Shown here piece after piece: positions 1 to 5,317 of a stretch of DNA of 5,317 nucleotides. The notes beneath the pieces are model-generated. The model did not search any database. It was not told the origin of the DNA and saw only the letters and a list, made by a program, of their open reading frames with translations. The translations under genes and the position numbers were made by a program. This stretch comes from Chloroflexota bacterium (GTDB taxonomy: Bacteria > Chloroflexota > Dehalococcoidia > GIF9 > AB-539-J10). The stretch's first letter is position 1. Each line of letters opens with the position of its first letter. Location: contig JAUVWD010000062.1 in NCBI GenBank assembly GCA_030604285.1, positions 1-5,317 of the forward strand, written 5' to 3'.

Positions 1-7
1 CAGATAT

Positions 8-79
8 AGCCAGCGGTCGGATTCGAACCGACGACCGGCGGTTTACGAAACCGCTGCTCTCCCCCTGAGCTACGCTGGC
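8..79 (-). tRNA. tRNA-Thr, anticodon CGT
   Basis: The reverse strand folds into a complete 72-nt cloverleaf. It has a 7-bp acceptor stem (GCCAGCG with CGCTGGC), a 4-bp D stem (GCTC/GAGC) with a 7-nt loop, a 5-bp anticodon stem (GCGGT/ACCGC) around loop TTCGTAA, a 5-nt variable loop, and a 5-bp T stem (GTCGG/CCGAC) around TTCGAAT. The anticodon CGT (window 45-47) reads the threonine codon ACG. The discriminator base is U and CCA is not encoded, so the tail must be added by CCA-adding enzyme. All stems pair without mismatch, so the gene looks functional. It lies 44 bp downstream of the metallopeptidase gene on the same strand and has a likely promoter of its own. Confidence 0.97.
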
Positions 80-87
80 ATAAGATT

Positions 88-116
88 AGTATAGCTCGTG
101 GCAGCAGTTCTGGCTA
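88..116 (-). promoter_or_regulatory. Likely sigma-70-type promoter of the tRNA-Thr gene
   Basis: On the minus strand there is a -10 element TATACT (88-93, 5 of 6 consensus) and a -35-like TAGCCA (111-116, 4 of 6) with a 17-bp spacer. Initiation about 7 nt after the -10 would fall near position 81, only a couple of bases before the mature tRNA 5' end at 79. The 5' leader would therefore be very short. The site sits in the gap between the metallopeptidase stop and the tRNA. It was called from sequence pattern only. Confidence 0.5.
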
Positions 117-123
117 CTAAGCT

Positions 124-528
124 CTATTGCGATTTCCTCTTCCTCAGCCTCCCTCCTTCTATCCTCCGCAAAGTCTCCTCATCCGTGCCAAAGTGGTGCG
201 CTATCTCATGGCGCACTACTTCCCCTATCTTCGCCTCGATTTCTTTCTCAGAATGGCATTGTTTTTCTATGGGCTTCTGAAAGATGCTTATCTTGTCGGG
301 AAGCACCAGTCCATACCCTCTGCCTCGCTTGGTCTGGGGCACACCTTCATAAAGACCCAGTAACTGGCCGCGATGACTAAGCCTTGCTCGCCCAAGCTGA
401 CTTGGCGTTGCCCAGTCCTCCACAAGGACCTGAACATTTTCCAGCTTGCTTTGAAATTCCGATGGCAAATCCTCAATTGCCCTTGTTACCAGAGCCTCAA
501 ATCTTTCCCTTCGCATGCCTACAAGCAT
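124..528 (-). CDS. Zincin-like metallopeptidase family protein (Zincin_1 / MMP-like)
   Basis: This 134-residue protein matches in layout the small bacterial zincin family (Pfam Zincin_1, formerly DUF1025). It has an N-terminal FEALVTRAIEDLP segment, a central strand region (about 71-86, GYGLVLPDKISIFQKP) and a C-terminal helix with the zinc motif VVRHEIAHHFG. In that motif H107 and H111 are likely zinc ligands, E108 the catalytic base, and E117 (after D116) sits where the third ligand is expected. No signal peptide or membrane segment is seen, so it is probably cytoplasmic. The substrate of this family is not established. The Arg/Lys-rich tail (residues 127-133) is short. The start is ambiguous: Met1 and Met5 are both possible, neither has a strong Shine-Dalgarno, and family alignment would favour Met5 (window 516). 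It lies 13 bp after the transglutaminase-like gene and is probably cotranscribed with it. Confidence 0.85.
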   Translation of the reverse strand: MLVGMRRERFEALVTRAIEDLPSEFQSKLENVQVLVEDWATPSQLGRARLSHRGQLLGLYEGVPQTKRGRGYGLVLPDKISIFQKPIEKQCHSEKEIEAKIGEVVRHEIAHHFGTDEETLRRIEGGRLRKRKSQ

Positions 529-541
529 CTTACCACTATTG

Positions 542-1036
542 CTACCAGATAACTAGATAGCGCATGACGGTATCATCAAAGGTTGGCTTTTTGTAATGGT
601 TAAGTTCCGCATAGCTTCGGCCAAGCTCTATGCTGACTTCCTCATCATATTGAGGCTCAATGAATGTTAAGCCTCTGTCCACCGTCTGAAATGCTACCAC
701 AGCATGCCCACTACCCCCGGTATATTTAATCTCGACCAGGGCACAACGGATGCCTTGGGCTTCAGCATTGTTGTTCACATCAGCGGCAAAATCAGAACAG
801 ATATACTCGCCTTCTACATACTTGTTGGCATCAGTTCTATCTTCGGCTAAGAATTGCCTGATCTCGTGATAAGTGGGGTCTCTCAAGCTATAGCCGCTGC
901 CAGCGCCAGCGACAACACCGCTTTGATAACCCTCGCCTCGGCCACGAACATAACCACTGTATCCTGAGATGAGGCACAAGATAACTGCAACTAAGAACGC
1001 TACTAGTATAATGGCTGCTTTCTGACCACGCGTCAT
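542..1036 (-). CDS. Membrane-anchored transglutaminase-like protein
   Basis: This 164-residue protein has a single N-terminal hydrophobic segment (about residues 7-25) after a short basic start. It lacks a clear signal-peptidase site, so it is probably a signal anchor with the rest outside the membrane. A Gly/Tyr-rich linker follows (about 26-50, repeated GY and RG steps). The globular part carries a Cys-His-acid arrangement like the transglutaminase/papain-like fold: C80 in YICSDFAADV, H111 in GSGHAVVAF and E127 in TFIEPQYD. The NNAEAQGIRCALV stretch after the cysteine resembles the usual core helix and strand. Such domains can be peptidases, amidases or cross-linking enzymes, and the substrate here is unknown. 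The ATG has a good Shine-Dalgarno (GGGAGG, 1043-1048, 6-nt gap). It is the first gene of a likely two-gene operon with the downstream metallopeptidase and is divergent from the aro operon. The catalytic assignment is inferred from motif spacing. Confidence 0.75.
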   Translation of the reverse strand: MTRGQKAAIILVAFLVAVILCLISGYSGYVRGRGEGYQSGVVAGAGSGYSLRDPTYHEIRQFLAEDRTDANKYVEGEYICSDFAADVNNNAEAQGIRCALVEIKYTGGSGHAVVAFQTVDRGLTFIEPQYDEEVSIELGRSYAELNHYKKPTFDDTVMRYLVIW

Positions 1037-1042
1037 GAGGCG

Positions 1043-1048
1043 CCTCCC
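1043..1048 (-). promoter_or_regulatory. Ribosome binding site inside a 10-bp palindrome
   Basis: GGGAGG on the minus strand lies 6 nt before the ATG of the transglutaminase-like gene and supports that start. It overlaps the perfect palindrome GAGGCGCCTC (1037-1046), which directly abuts the start codon. The palindrome has no loop, so it cannot form a useful hairpin on its own and may be chance. Confidence 0.7.
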
Positions 1049-1063
1049 TAAAGCATTTCCTCC

Positions 1064-1091
1064 AGTTTACCTTACCCTATCTCGCTGTCAA
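1064..1091 (-). promoter_or_regulatory. Promoter for the transglutaminase-like/metallopeptidase pair
   Basis: The minus strand shows a perfect -35 TTGACA (1086-1091), a 16-bp spacer and a -10 TAAACT (1064-1069, 4 of 6). The predicted start near 1057 would give a leader of about 20 nt that includes the GGGAGG ribosome site. This is the strongest promoter-like signal in the window. Confidence 0.6.
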
Positions 1092-1102
1092 GCCCAATTT
1101 CC

Positions 1103-1131
1103 TTGACGGAGGCCAACAAATAGGATAGGCT
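1103..1131 (+). promoter_or_regulatory. Likely promoter of the aroH-aroF-ribF-tyrS operon
   Basis: The plus strand has -35 TTGACG (1103-1108, 5 of 6), a 17-bp spacer and a weak -10 TAGGCT (1126-1131). The -10 keeps only the three most conserved bases, T1, A2 and T6. Initiation near 1138 would leave about 23 nt before the TTG start. That is too short for a T-box, attenuator or riboswitch, so regulation of this operon by such a leader is unlikely if the promoter is right. Confidence 0.4.
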
Positions 1132-1145
1132 ATTGGCTCAGAGCT

Positions 1146-1150
1146 AAGGA
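1146..1150 (+). promoter_or_regulatory. Ribosome binding site supporting the TTG start of aroH
   Basis: AAGGA sits 10 nt before TTG at 1161, a slightly long but workable distance. In this frame there is no ATG, GTG or other TTG between the upstream stop (TGA at 1104-1106) and 1161, so TTG is the only conventional start that keeps the conserved N-terminal Arg7. Confidence 0.6.
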
Positions 1151-1160
1151 ATATACCAAA

Positions 1161-1523
1161 TTGCAGTGCCGCGGCATCAGAGGTGCTATTACAGTTCCAG
1201 CAAATACGACGGAGACGATTATTGCTGCCGCTAAGGAGCTGCTCAGGGAAATGGTGCAGGCCAACAGAATTGAAACTAGCGAAAGAGCTGCCATCTTTTT
1301 TACCACAACACCTGACCTGAATGCCGAATTCCCTGCGGCAGCAACACGCGAATTAGGATGGCCAAAGCAGCTCGCTTTGCTTTGTGGACACGAAATGAAT
1401 GTCCCCAATAGTCTGCCTAGCTGCCTGAGAATCTTGATGCTAGTAAATACTGAAAAAACGGTCGAGGAGATTGTGCATGTCTATTTGCGAGAGGCTGAAG
1501 AGTTAATCGGAGGCAAGAAATGA
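1161..1523 (+). CDS. aroH: Chorismate mutase, AroH class (monofunctional)
   Basis: The enzyme converts chorismate to prephenate, the committed step towards phenylalanine and tyrosine, in the cytoplasm. The 120-residue product is a trimeric-barrel AroH-type mutase like that of Bacillus subtilis (127 aa). Active-site residues fall at the same numbers as in that enzyme: Arg7 (RGIRGA), Phe57, Arg63, Cys75, Glu78 (LLCGHEM), Arg90 (CLRILM), Tyr108 (HVYL) and Leu115. Two positions differ: Lys60 is Ala, and Arg116 of the mobile C-terminal tail is Ile, with the tail about 7 residues shorter. The core catalytic set (Arg7, Glu78, Arg90) is intact, so activity is expected. Translation starts at TTG. The stop overlaps the aroF start (ATGA), which suggests translational coupling. 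It is the first gene of the operon. Confidence 0.95.
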   Translation: MQCRGIRGAITVPANTTETIIAAAKELLREMVQANRIETSERAAIFFTTTPDLNAEFPAAATRELGWPKQLALLCGHEMNVPNSLPSCLRILMLVNTEKTVEEIVHVYLREAEELIGGKK

Positions 1524-2560
1524 TTGTAGTTATGAAAGTTCACTCTAGCCAAGACGAGATCCACGGAGTTGTTAAGCGTATCGAGGAATTAGGATTGAAG
1601 GGACATATATCGCAAGGCGTAGAGCACACGGTTATCGGCGTAGTGGGGCAAATCTTCGCCGAACTTCGTGATAGGTTGGAATTGCTCCCTGGAGTAGAAG
1701 AAGTCATCACTGTTACCAAACCTTATAAGCTTTCCAGTCGAGAGTTCCACCCCCAGAATACCATAGTTAAGGTAAACAACCTCGCCATTGGCAGCGATGA
1801 AATAATCATTATGGCTGGACCCTGCGCCGTAGAAAGTGAAGACCAACTTCTAGTCACAGCTCAAGCAGTTAAGGCAGCAGGGGCCCATATACTGCGTGGT
1901 GGCGCCTTCAAACCAAGCACCTCACCGTATCATTTTCGCGGCTTAGGTGAGGAAGGGCTTAAACTGCTGGCAAGAGCACGAGAGGAGACTGGGCTACCTG
2001 TCATCACTGAAGTAATGACGCCAACCGATGTCGAGCTTGTAGCTAGCTATGCCGATATACTTCAGATTGGAGCGCGAAATATGCAAAACTTCACTTTGCT
2101 CGACGAGGTGGGGAAAATAAACAAGCCGGTGATGCTCAAGCGCGGGTTATCATCCACCATCCAAGAGTGGTTATTGGCCGCTGAATACATCTTGACGCAA
2201 GGAAATGAACAAGTTGTCCTGTGCGAGCGGGGCATTAGAACTTTTGAGACCTATACCCGCAATACTATGGATATCAGTGCTATCCCTATCATCAAGAAAG
2301 TTAGCCACCTGCCCATTATTGCTGACCCCAGCCACGGGACGGGGAAGTGGTATTTAGTAGCTCCTCTAGCACTTGCAGCGCTAGCTGCTGGAGCAGATGG
2401 GTTGATGATAGAGGTTCATCCTAACCCTGACCTGGCTCTTAAGGATGGCGCTCAGTCACTTACCTTTGATAACTTCCAACGACTTACATTCCAACTGATG
2501 CGCCTGGCCGAAGCAACAGGTAGAAGATTAGCTATTCCTAGCACAAAGGTTAGAGCCTGA
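1520..2560 (+). CDS. aroF: 3-deoxy-7-phosphoheptulonate (DAHP) synthase, with KPST motif variant
   Basis: The enzyme condenses phosphoenolpyruvate and erythrose 4-phosphate, the first step of the shikimate pathway. The 346-residue protein has an N-terminal ferredoxin-like regulatory domain (about 1-70, starting [10 protein letters not shown]), as in the feedback-regulated Thermotoga maritima enzyme, followed by a TIM-barrel. Metal ligands are in place: Cys102 (AGPCAVES), His272 (DPSHGTG), Glu298 (IEVHP) and Asp309 (KDGAQSL). [10 protein letters not shown] (181-190), MLKRG (205-209) and [16 protein letters not shown] (236-251) are also conserved. The substrate motif usually written KPRTSP is KPSTSP here (131-136), with Ser133 replacing an arginine, and the following SFQG-type segment reads HFRG (Arg140). 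Shine-Dalgarno GGAGG (1509-1513) is 6 nt before ATG. The start overlaps the aroH stop. The N-terminal domain suggests allosteric control by an aromatic amino acid, which the family supports but the sequence does not prove. Confidence 0.96.
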   Translation: MIVVMKVHSSQDEIHGVVKRIEELGLKGHISQGVEHTVIGVVGQIFAELRDRLELLPGVEEVITVTKPYKLSSREFHPQNTIVKVNNLAIGSDEIIIMAGPCAVESEDQLLVTAQAVKAAGAHILRGGAFKPSTSPYHFRGLGEEGLKLLARAREETGLPVITEVMTPTDVELVASYADILQIGARNMQNFTLLDEVGKINKPVMLKRGLSSTIQEWLLAAEYILTQGNEQVVLCERGIRTFETYTRNTMDISAIPIIKKVSHLPIIADPSHGTGKWYLVAPLALAALAAGADGLMIEVHPNPDLALKDGAQSLTFDNFQRLTFQLMRLAEATGRRLAIPSTKVRA

Positions 2561-2565
2561 GTTCC

Positions 2566-3492
2566 GTGGGGATTGAGCAAGAGTTAGCTAAACTGGTTCC
2601 ACAAAGGGAAACGCTGCTCACTATCGGCGTTTTTGACGGCGTGCACGCGGGGCACCGCTACCTGCTAGAGAGATTAATCCAGCGAGGAAAGGAAGAGAAC
2701 CTGGTCAGCGGAGTAGTCACCTTCAACCCTCATCCCCAATGGGTGTTGCACCACGATCACTTGCCCTGGCTAAGTACCTTGGAAGAGCGAGCAAATGGAC
2801 TTCGAGAACTGGGAATAGATTTGGTTGCTGTGATATCCTTCACCCTGGAGGTAGCTCAACTCAGTGCACGAGAATTTGTTGTCTTGCTGAAGAGGTATCT
2901 TAAGATGCGTGGACTTATGATTAGTCGTGACTTCGCTTTAGGAAGGGGACGTGAAGGAAATAGTACGCTGCTTTCTGCTCTAGGGCAAGAAATAGGGTTC
3001 ACTGTAGAGACTATCCCTCCTTTTACGATCGACGGCGAAATAGTGAGCAGCACTCTTATTCGCCAAGCACTGGCTCAAGGGGATGTGGCAAAGGTAACAA
3101 AGCTAATGGGGCATCCCTTCAACCTCGTCGGCGAAGTTATCCCTGGAGAAAGGCGCGGCCAAAACTTGGGATTCCCCACCGCTAACCTGGATATAGAACC
3201 ACAGCAAGCGTTACCGGGCAACGGTGTCTATGCCACCATTGCTCAGGTAGATGGAAAGCAATTTGCTTCAGCAACCAATATCGGCACCCGCCCAACATTT
3301 GGAGACGGTCGGAAAACTGTGGAAGTTCACCTGCTGGATTATGAAGGTGACTTATATGGTAAACAGATCAAGACGGAATTTGTCTGGAAACTAAGAAATG
3401 AGCAATACTTCGCGTGTTCTGAAGAACTGAAGAGCCAAGTGAAAAAAGACATTAGAAAAGCAAAAACGATCCTGTCTAAGGAACTAAAATGA
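2566..3492 (+). CDS. ribF: Bifunctional riboflavin kinase/FMN adenylyltransferase (FAD synthetase)
   Basis: The enzyme phosphorylates riboflavin to FMN and adenylates FMN to FAD in the cytoplasm. The 308-residue length is typical. The N-terminal nucleotidyltransferase domain (about 15-180) shows FDGVHAGH (23-30, the HxGH motif), FNPHP (53-57), ISRDFALGRGREG (119-131) and SSTLIR (161-166). The C-terminal flavokinase domain (about 183-305) shows GFPTAN (202-207), GNGVYAT (218-223 region), TNIGTRPTFG and VEVHLLDYEGDLYG with Glu253 as the likely catalytic base. The start is GTG, 5 bp after the aroF stop. An in-frame TAG at 2551-2553 limits alternatives to CTG 2557. There is no good Shine-Dalgarno close to the GTG, so translation probably depends on ribosomes finishing aroF. 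Its stop overlaps the tyrS start (ATGA). Both catalytic halves look intact. Confidence 0.95.
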   Translation: MGIEQELAKLVPQRETLLTIGVFDGVHAGHRYLLERLIQRGKEENLVSGVVTFNPHPQWVLHHDHLPWLSTLEERANGLRELGIDLVAVISFTLEVAQLSAREFVVLLKRYLKMRGLMISRDFALGRGREGNSTLLSALGQEIGFTVETIPPFTIDGEIVSSTLIRQALAQGDVAKVTKLMGHPFNLVGEVIPGERRGQNLGFPTANLDIEPQQALPGNGVYATIAQVDGKQFASATNIGTRPTFGDGRKTVEVHLLDYEGDLYGKQIKTEFVWKLRNEQYFACSEELKSQVKKDIRKAKTILSKELK

Positions 3493-4700
3493 CCGATTTT
3501 GAGTCCAGTTCTACACTAAGGAGGGGGGTAGCTGAAACTATCGTCGAACAGGAATTGATTAGGCTACTGGAATCAGGGAAAACTTTGAAGCTGAAACAGG
3601 GCTTCGACCCCAGTTCCCCTGATATCCACTTGGGCCATGCGGTCGGCTTAAGGAAATTACGCCAATTCCAAGAACTAGGACATAAGGTCATCCTCGTGGT
3701 TGGTGATTGGACAGCACGAATCGGAGACCCAAGCGGCCAATCAAGTACCCGCCCCATGCTCTCCCAAGAAGAAATACAGGCCAACGCAAAAACTTACTTG
3801 AGCCAATTTTACAAAGTCGTGGATAAGGACAAAACAGAGGTAAGATGGCAAAGCGAGTGGTATGACAAGTTCACTTTGGACGAAGTGATCCAACTTACCA
3901 GCAAATTCACCATAGCACAACTCCTGGCTAGAGACGATTTCAATAGGAGGTACAGCTCGGGCAATCCCATCTCTCTAACTGAAATGCTCTATCCCTTGCT
4001 GCAGGCATATGATTCAGTAGCCATCCAAGCAGACGTCGAATTCGGCGGCACCGACCAGAAATTCAATTGTCTTCTTGGCAGGGAGCTGCAACAAGTAATG
4101 GGCCAGCCTCCTCAACAAATTCTCCTCGTGCCACTTCTCGTCGGAACCGATGGCAGCCAGAAGATGAGCAAGAGCTTAGACAACCAAATAGGCATTGATG
4201 AGCCTCACCGGGAAATGTACGGCAAGGTGATGTCAATCCCCGATTCTGCTATTATTGATTACCTTGAGCTAGTGACCGATGTCCCGAATGAGGAAATCGC
4301 CAGCTTTAGAAGCCAACTAGGCACTCACTCGGTTAACCCAATGGTGGTCAAAAAACGGCTAGCTTATGAAATTGTGCGGCAATTTCATGGGAAACACACT
4401 GCGGACGAAGCAGAACAGGAATTTACTAGAGTGTTCCAAAGGAGAGGAATACCAGAGCAGATCCCTGAATATGCCTTTGCAGCTACTTATGCTGGGGATG
4501 AAATGTATCATCTTGACATCGCTCCAACCCTACTCCAACAAGGTTTAGTCAAGAGCAAGAGTGAACTAAAGCGCCTGCTCGCCCAGGGAGCAATTGAACT
4601 GGACGGCTGCAAAATAAGCGGCAGTATTATCAGTGCTCATCCCGGTAGCATTCTAAAGATAGGTAAACTCAACTACGTGAGGATAACCATTGAACGTTAA
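3489..4700 (+). CDS. tyrS: Tyrosyl-tRNA synthetase (TyrZ-type)
   Basis: This class I synthetase charges tRNA-Tyr with tyrosine. The 403-residue protein contains GFDPSSPDIHLGH (38-50, with HLGH as the HIGH signature), VGDWTARIGDPSG (71-83), the tyrosine-recognition set Y168, Q172 and D175 (YPLLQAYD), GGTDQKFN (186-193) and KMSKS (225-229). A C-terminal S4 RNA-binding domain follows (about 343-403, from LLQQGLVKSKSELKRLL). The HLGH form and the overall layout fit the TyrZ subgroup rather than the classical E. coli-type TyrS. The ATG overlaps the ribF stop and is preceded by AAGGA (3478-3482) with a 6-nt gap. The protein is full length with no missing motif. Its place after aroH and aroF ties tyrosine use to aromatic synthesis. 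Confidence 0.96.
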   Translation: MTDFESSSTLRRGVAETIVEQELIRLLESGKTLKLKQGFDPSSPDIHLGHAVGLRKLRQFQELGHKVILVVGDWTARIGDPSGQSSTRPMLSQEEIQANAKTYLSQFYKVVDKDKTEVRWQSEWYDKFTLDEVIQLTSKFTIAQLLARDDFNRRYSSGNPISLTEMLYPLLQAYDSVAIQADVEFGGTDQKFNCLLGRELQQVMGQPPQQILLVPLLVGTDGSQKMSKSLDNQIGIDEPHREMYGKVMSIPDSAIIDYLELVTDVPNEEIASFRSQLGTHSVNPMVVKKRLAYEIVRQFHGKHTADEAEQEFTRVFQRRGIPEQIPEYAFAATYAGDEMYHLDIAPTLLQQGLVKSKSELKRLLAQGAIELDGCKISGSIISAHPGSILKIGKLNYVRITIER

Positions 4701-4704
4701 GAAT

Positions 4705-4775
4705 GAGATTGCTTCGCTCTGCTCGCAATGACAAGTGGGTGTCATGGCGAGGAGCGTCAGCGACGAAGCAATCTC
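4705..4775. repeat. Imperfect inverted repeat, dispersed palindromic (MITE/REP-like) element
   Basis: Outer arms of 12 bp are perfect: GAGATTGCTTCG (4705-4716) and CGAAGCAATCTC (4764-4775). Inner arms of 11 bp, CTCGCAATGAC (4722-4732) and GTCATGGCGAG (4741-4751), pair with one mismatch around an 8-nt loop. The unpaired stretches between the arms are unequal, 5 nt on the left and 12 nt on the right, as if the left arm had lost 7 nt. The sequence closely resembles the 'GTCATTGCGAGGAGCGAAGC' type of intergenic palindrome that I recall from many bacterial genomes. It fills most of the gap between tyrS and the aminotransferase. No T-run follows either arm, so it is not a classical intrinsic terminator, but the RNA could fold and affect transcript stability. 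Confidence 0.85.
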
Positions 4776-4797
4776 AAGGGAAAAGGGGATAATAGAA

Positions 4798-5317
4798 ATG
4801 CAATTGCGTATACCGGGACCTACACCATGTCCACCACAGGCTCTTCAAGCTATGGCAAAACAAATGATAAACCACCGAGGCGAAGGTTTCGCCAAGATTA
4901 TTGATTCGGTAACCACGAAATTGAAACAAGCATTTCAGACCAAGGGAGATGTTTTCATCCTCACATGTTCCGGCACGGGGGGCCTGGAAGCGGCCATTGT
5001 CAATACACTATCGGCCGGTGATAAGGTGTTATCTGTCTCCAATGGGGTTTTTGGTGATCGCTTTGCTGACATCGCCGAGCAATATGGCGCTGAAGTAAGC
5101 CGCCTCTCTTTTGAATGGGGGAAACCGGTTGATCCCGAAGCAGTAAGCAAGCCACTAAAGGCAGATGACGACATCAAGGCAGTGCTAGTAACTCACAATG
5201 AAACATCCACAGGAGTGACTAACGACCTACGCAGTATAAGCACTGTGGTTGGGGAATTCGACAAGCTTCTTCTGGTCGATGCGATAAGCAGCCTCGGCTG
5301 TATTGATTTGCCTGCGG
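4798..5317 (+). CDS. Class V aminotransferase, alanine/serine-glyoxylate type (partial, 3' end outside window)
   Basis: An open frame runs from ATG to the window edge, 173 codons with no stop, about 45 percent of the usual 360-385 residues. It begins LRIPGPTPCPP, then INHRGEGF (24-31), the cofactor phosphate loop TCSGTGGLEAAI (56-67), VSNGVFGDRF (80-89), THNETSTGV (132-140) and VDAISSLG (160-167), whose Asp161 should contact the pyridine nitrogen of PLP. This pattern fits fold-type I, class V enzymes of the alanine-glyoxylate/serine-pyruvate family. The PLP-binding lysine lies beyond the window. Members often work in serine or glycine metabolism next to serA, but that neighbour is not visible here. 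AAGGGG (4783-4788) lies 9 nt before the ATG. The gap to tyrS is 97 bp and holds the palindromic repeat, so cotranscription with the operon is possible but unproven. Confidence 0.93.
   Translation, partial: MQLRIPGPTPCPPQALQAMAKQMINHRGEGFAKIIDSVTTKLKQAFQTKGDVFILTCSGTGGLEAAIVNTLSAGDKVLSVSNGVFGDRFADIAEQYGAEVSRLSFEWGKPVDPEAVSKPLKADDDIKAVLVTHNETSTGVTNDLRSISTVVGEFDKLLLVDAISSLGCIDLPA

Noticed and set aside
98..363. Two short plus-strand open frames (98-280 and 127-363)
   Set aside because: They lie antisense to the metallopeptidase gene, show no recognisable family, and the HExxH gene on the other strand explains the coding signal.
965..985. Lipoprotein signal at Cys21 of the transglutaminase-like protein
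   Set aside because: The residue before Cys21 is Leu, not Gly, Ala or Ser, and the cysteine sits within the hydrophobic run, so a plain membrane anchor fits better.
1037..1160. T-box leader or other riboswitch before the aromatic/tyrS operon
   Set aside because: No T-box sequence or specifier hairpin is seen, and the gap also has to hold the divergent promoter. The likely leader is only about 23 nt.
1130..1408. Minus-strand frame of 92 codons with hydrophobic stretches
   Set aside because: It is antisense to aroH, whose active-site residues are all present on the plus strand. The hydrophobicity is a by-product of complementing the real codons.
4788..4793. GATAAT as a -10 box for the aminotransferase
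   Set aside because: No -35 element lies at 16-18 bp upstream (that region is the repeat arm), and initiation would fall on the start codon.
4705..4797. Intrinsic terminator after tyrS
   Set aside because: A long stem is present, but no T-run follows it on either strand (AAGGGAAAAGG on plus, ATTCTTAACG on minus). A termination role cannot be supported from sequence alone.
4935..5177. Minus-strand frame of 80 codons
   Set aside because: It is antisense to the aminotransferase, whose PLP motifs are clear on the plus strand.

Overview
The window reads as ordinary chromosomal DNA from a bacterium of moderate GC content with compact operons. The gene set (AroF-type DAHP synthase with an N-terminal regulatory domain, AroH-type chorismate mutase, TyrZ-type tyrosyl-tRNA synthetase, membrane-anchored transglutaminase-like protein, class V aminotransferase) and the protein style remind me of Chloroflexota, perhaps Dehalococcoidia. 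That placement is an inference from memory of similar proteins and was not tested.

Left part (about 1-1036), all on the minus strand: a complete tRNA-Thr(CGT) lies at 8-79 with its own likely promoter. Upstream of it are two protein genes separated by 13 bp. The first, 542-1036, encodes a small membrane-anchored protein with a transglutaminase-like Cys/His/Glu core. The second, 124-528, encodes a zincin-like metallopeptidase (HEIAHH motif).

Middle (1037-1160): a 124-bp divergent control region. It carries a good sigma-70-type promoter for the leftward pair and a weaker one for the rightward operon.

Right part, plus strand: a tight four-gene run, aroH (chorismate mutase, TTG start), aroF (DAHP synthase), ribF (riboflavin kinase/FAD synthetase) and tyrS (tyrosyl-tRNA synthetase). 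The aroH/aroF and ribF/tyrS pairs overlap by ATGA, and ribF starts 5 bp after the aroF stop. The run thus joins entry into the shikimate pathway, the branch towards Phe/Tyr, flavin cofactor synthesis and tyrosine charging. After tyrS comes a 71-bp imperfect inverted repeat of a dispersed-repeat type, then the first 173 codons of a class V aminotransferase (alanine/serine-glyoxylate family) cut off by the window end.

The most notable observation is that the DAHP synthase carries KPST instead of the nearly universal KPRT substrate-binding motif, while its metal ligands and other landmarks are intact. The uncharacterised transglutaminase-like/zincin pair is the best candidate for unexplored biology. 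I see no defence system, CRISPR array, prophage or complete insertion sequence.
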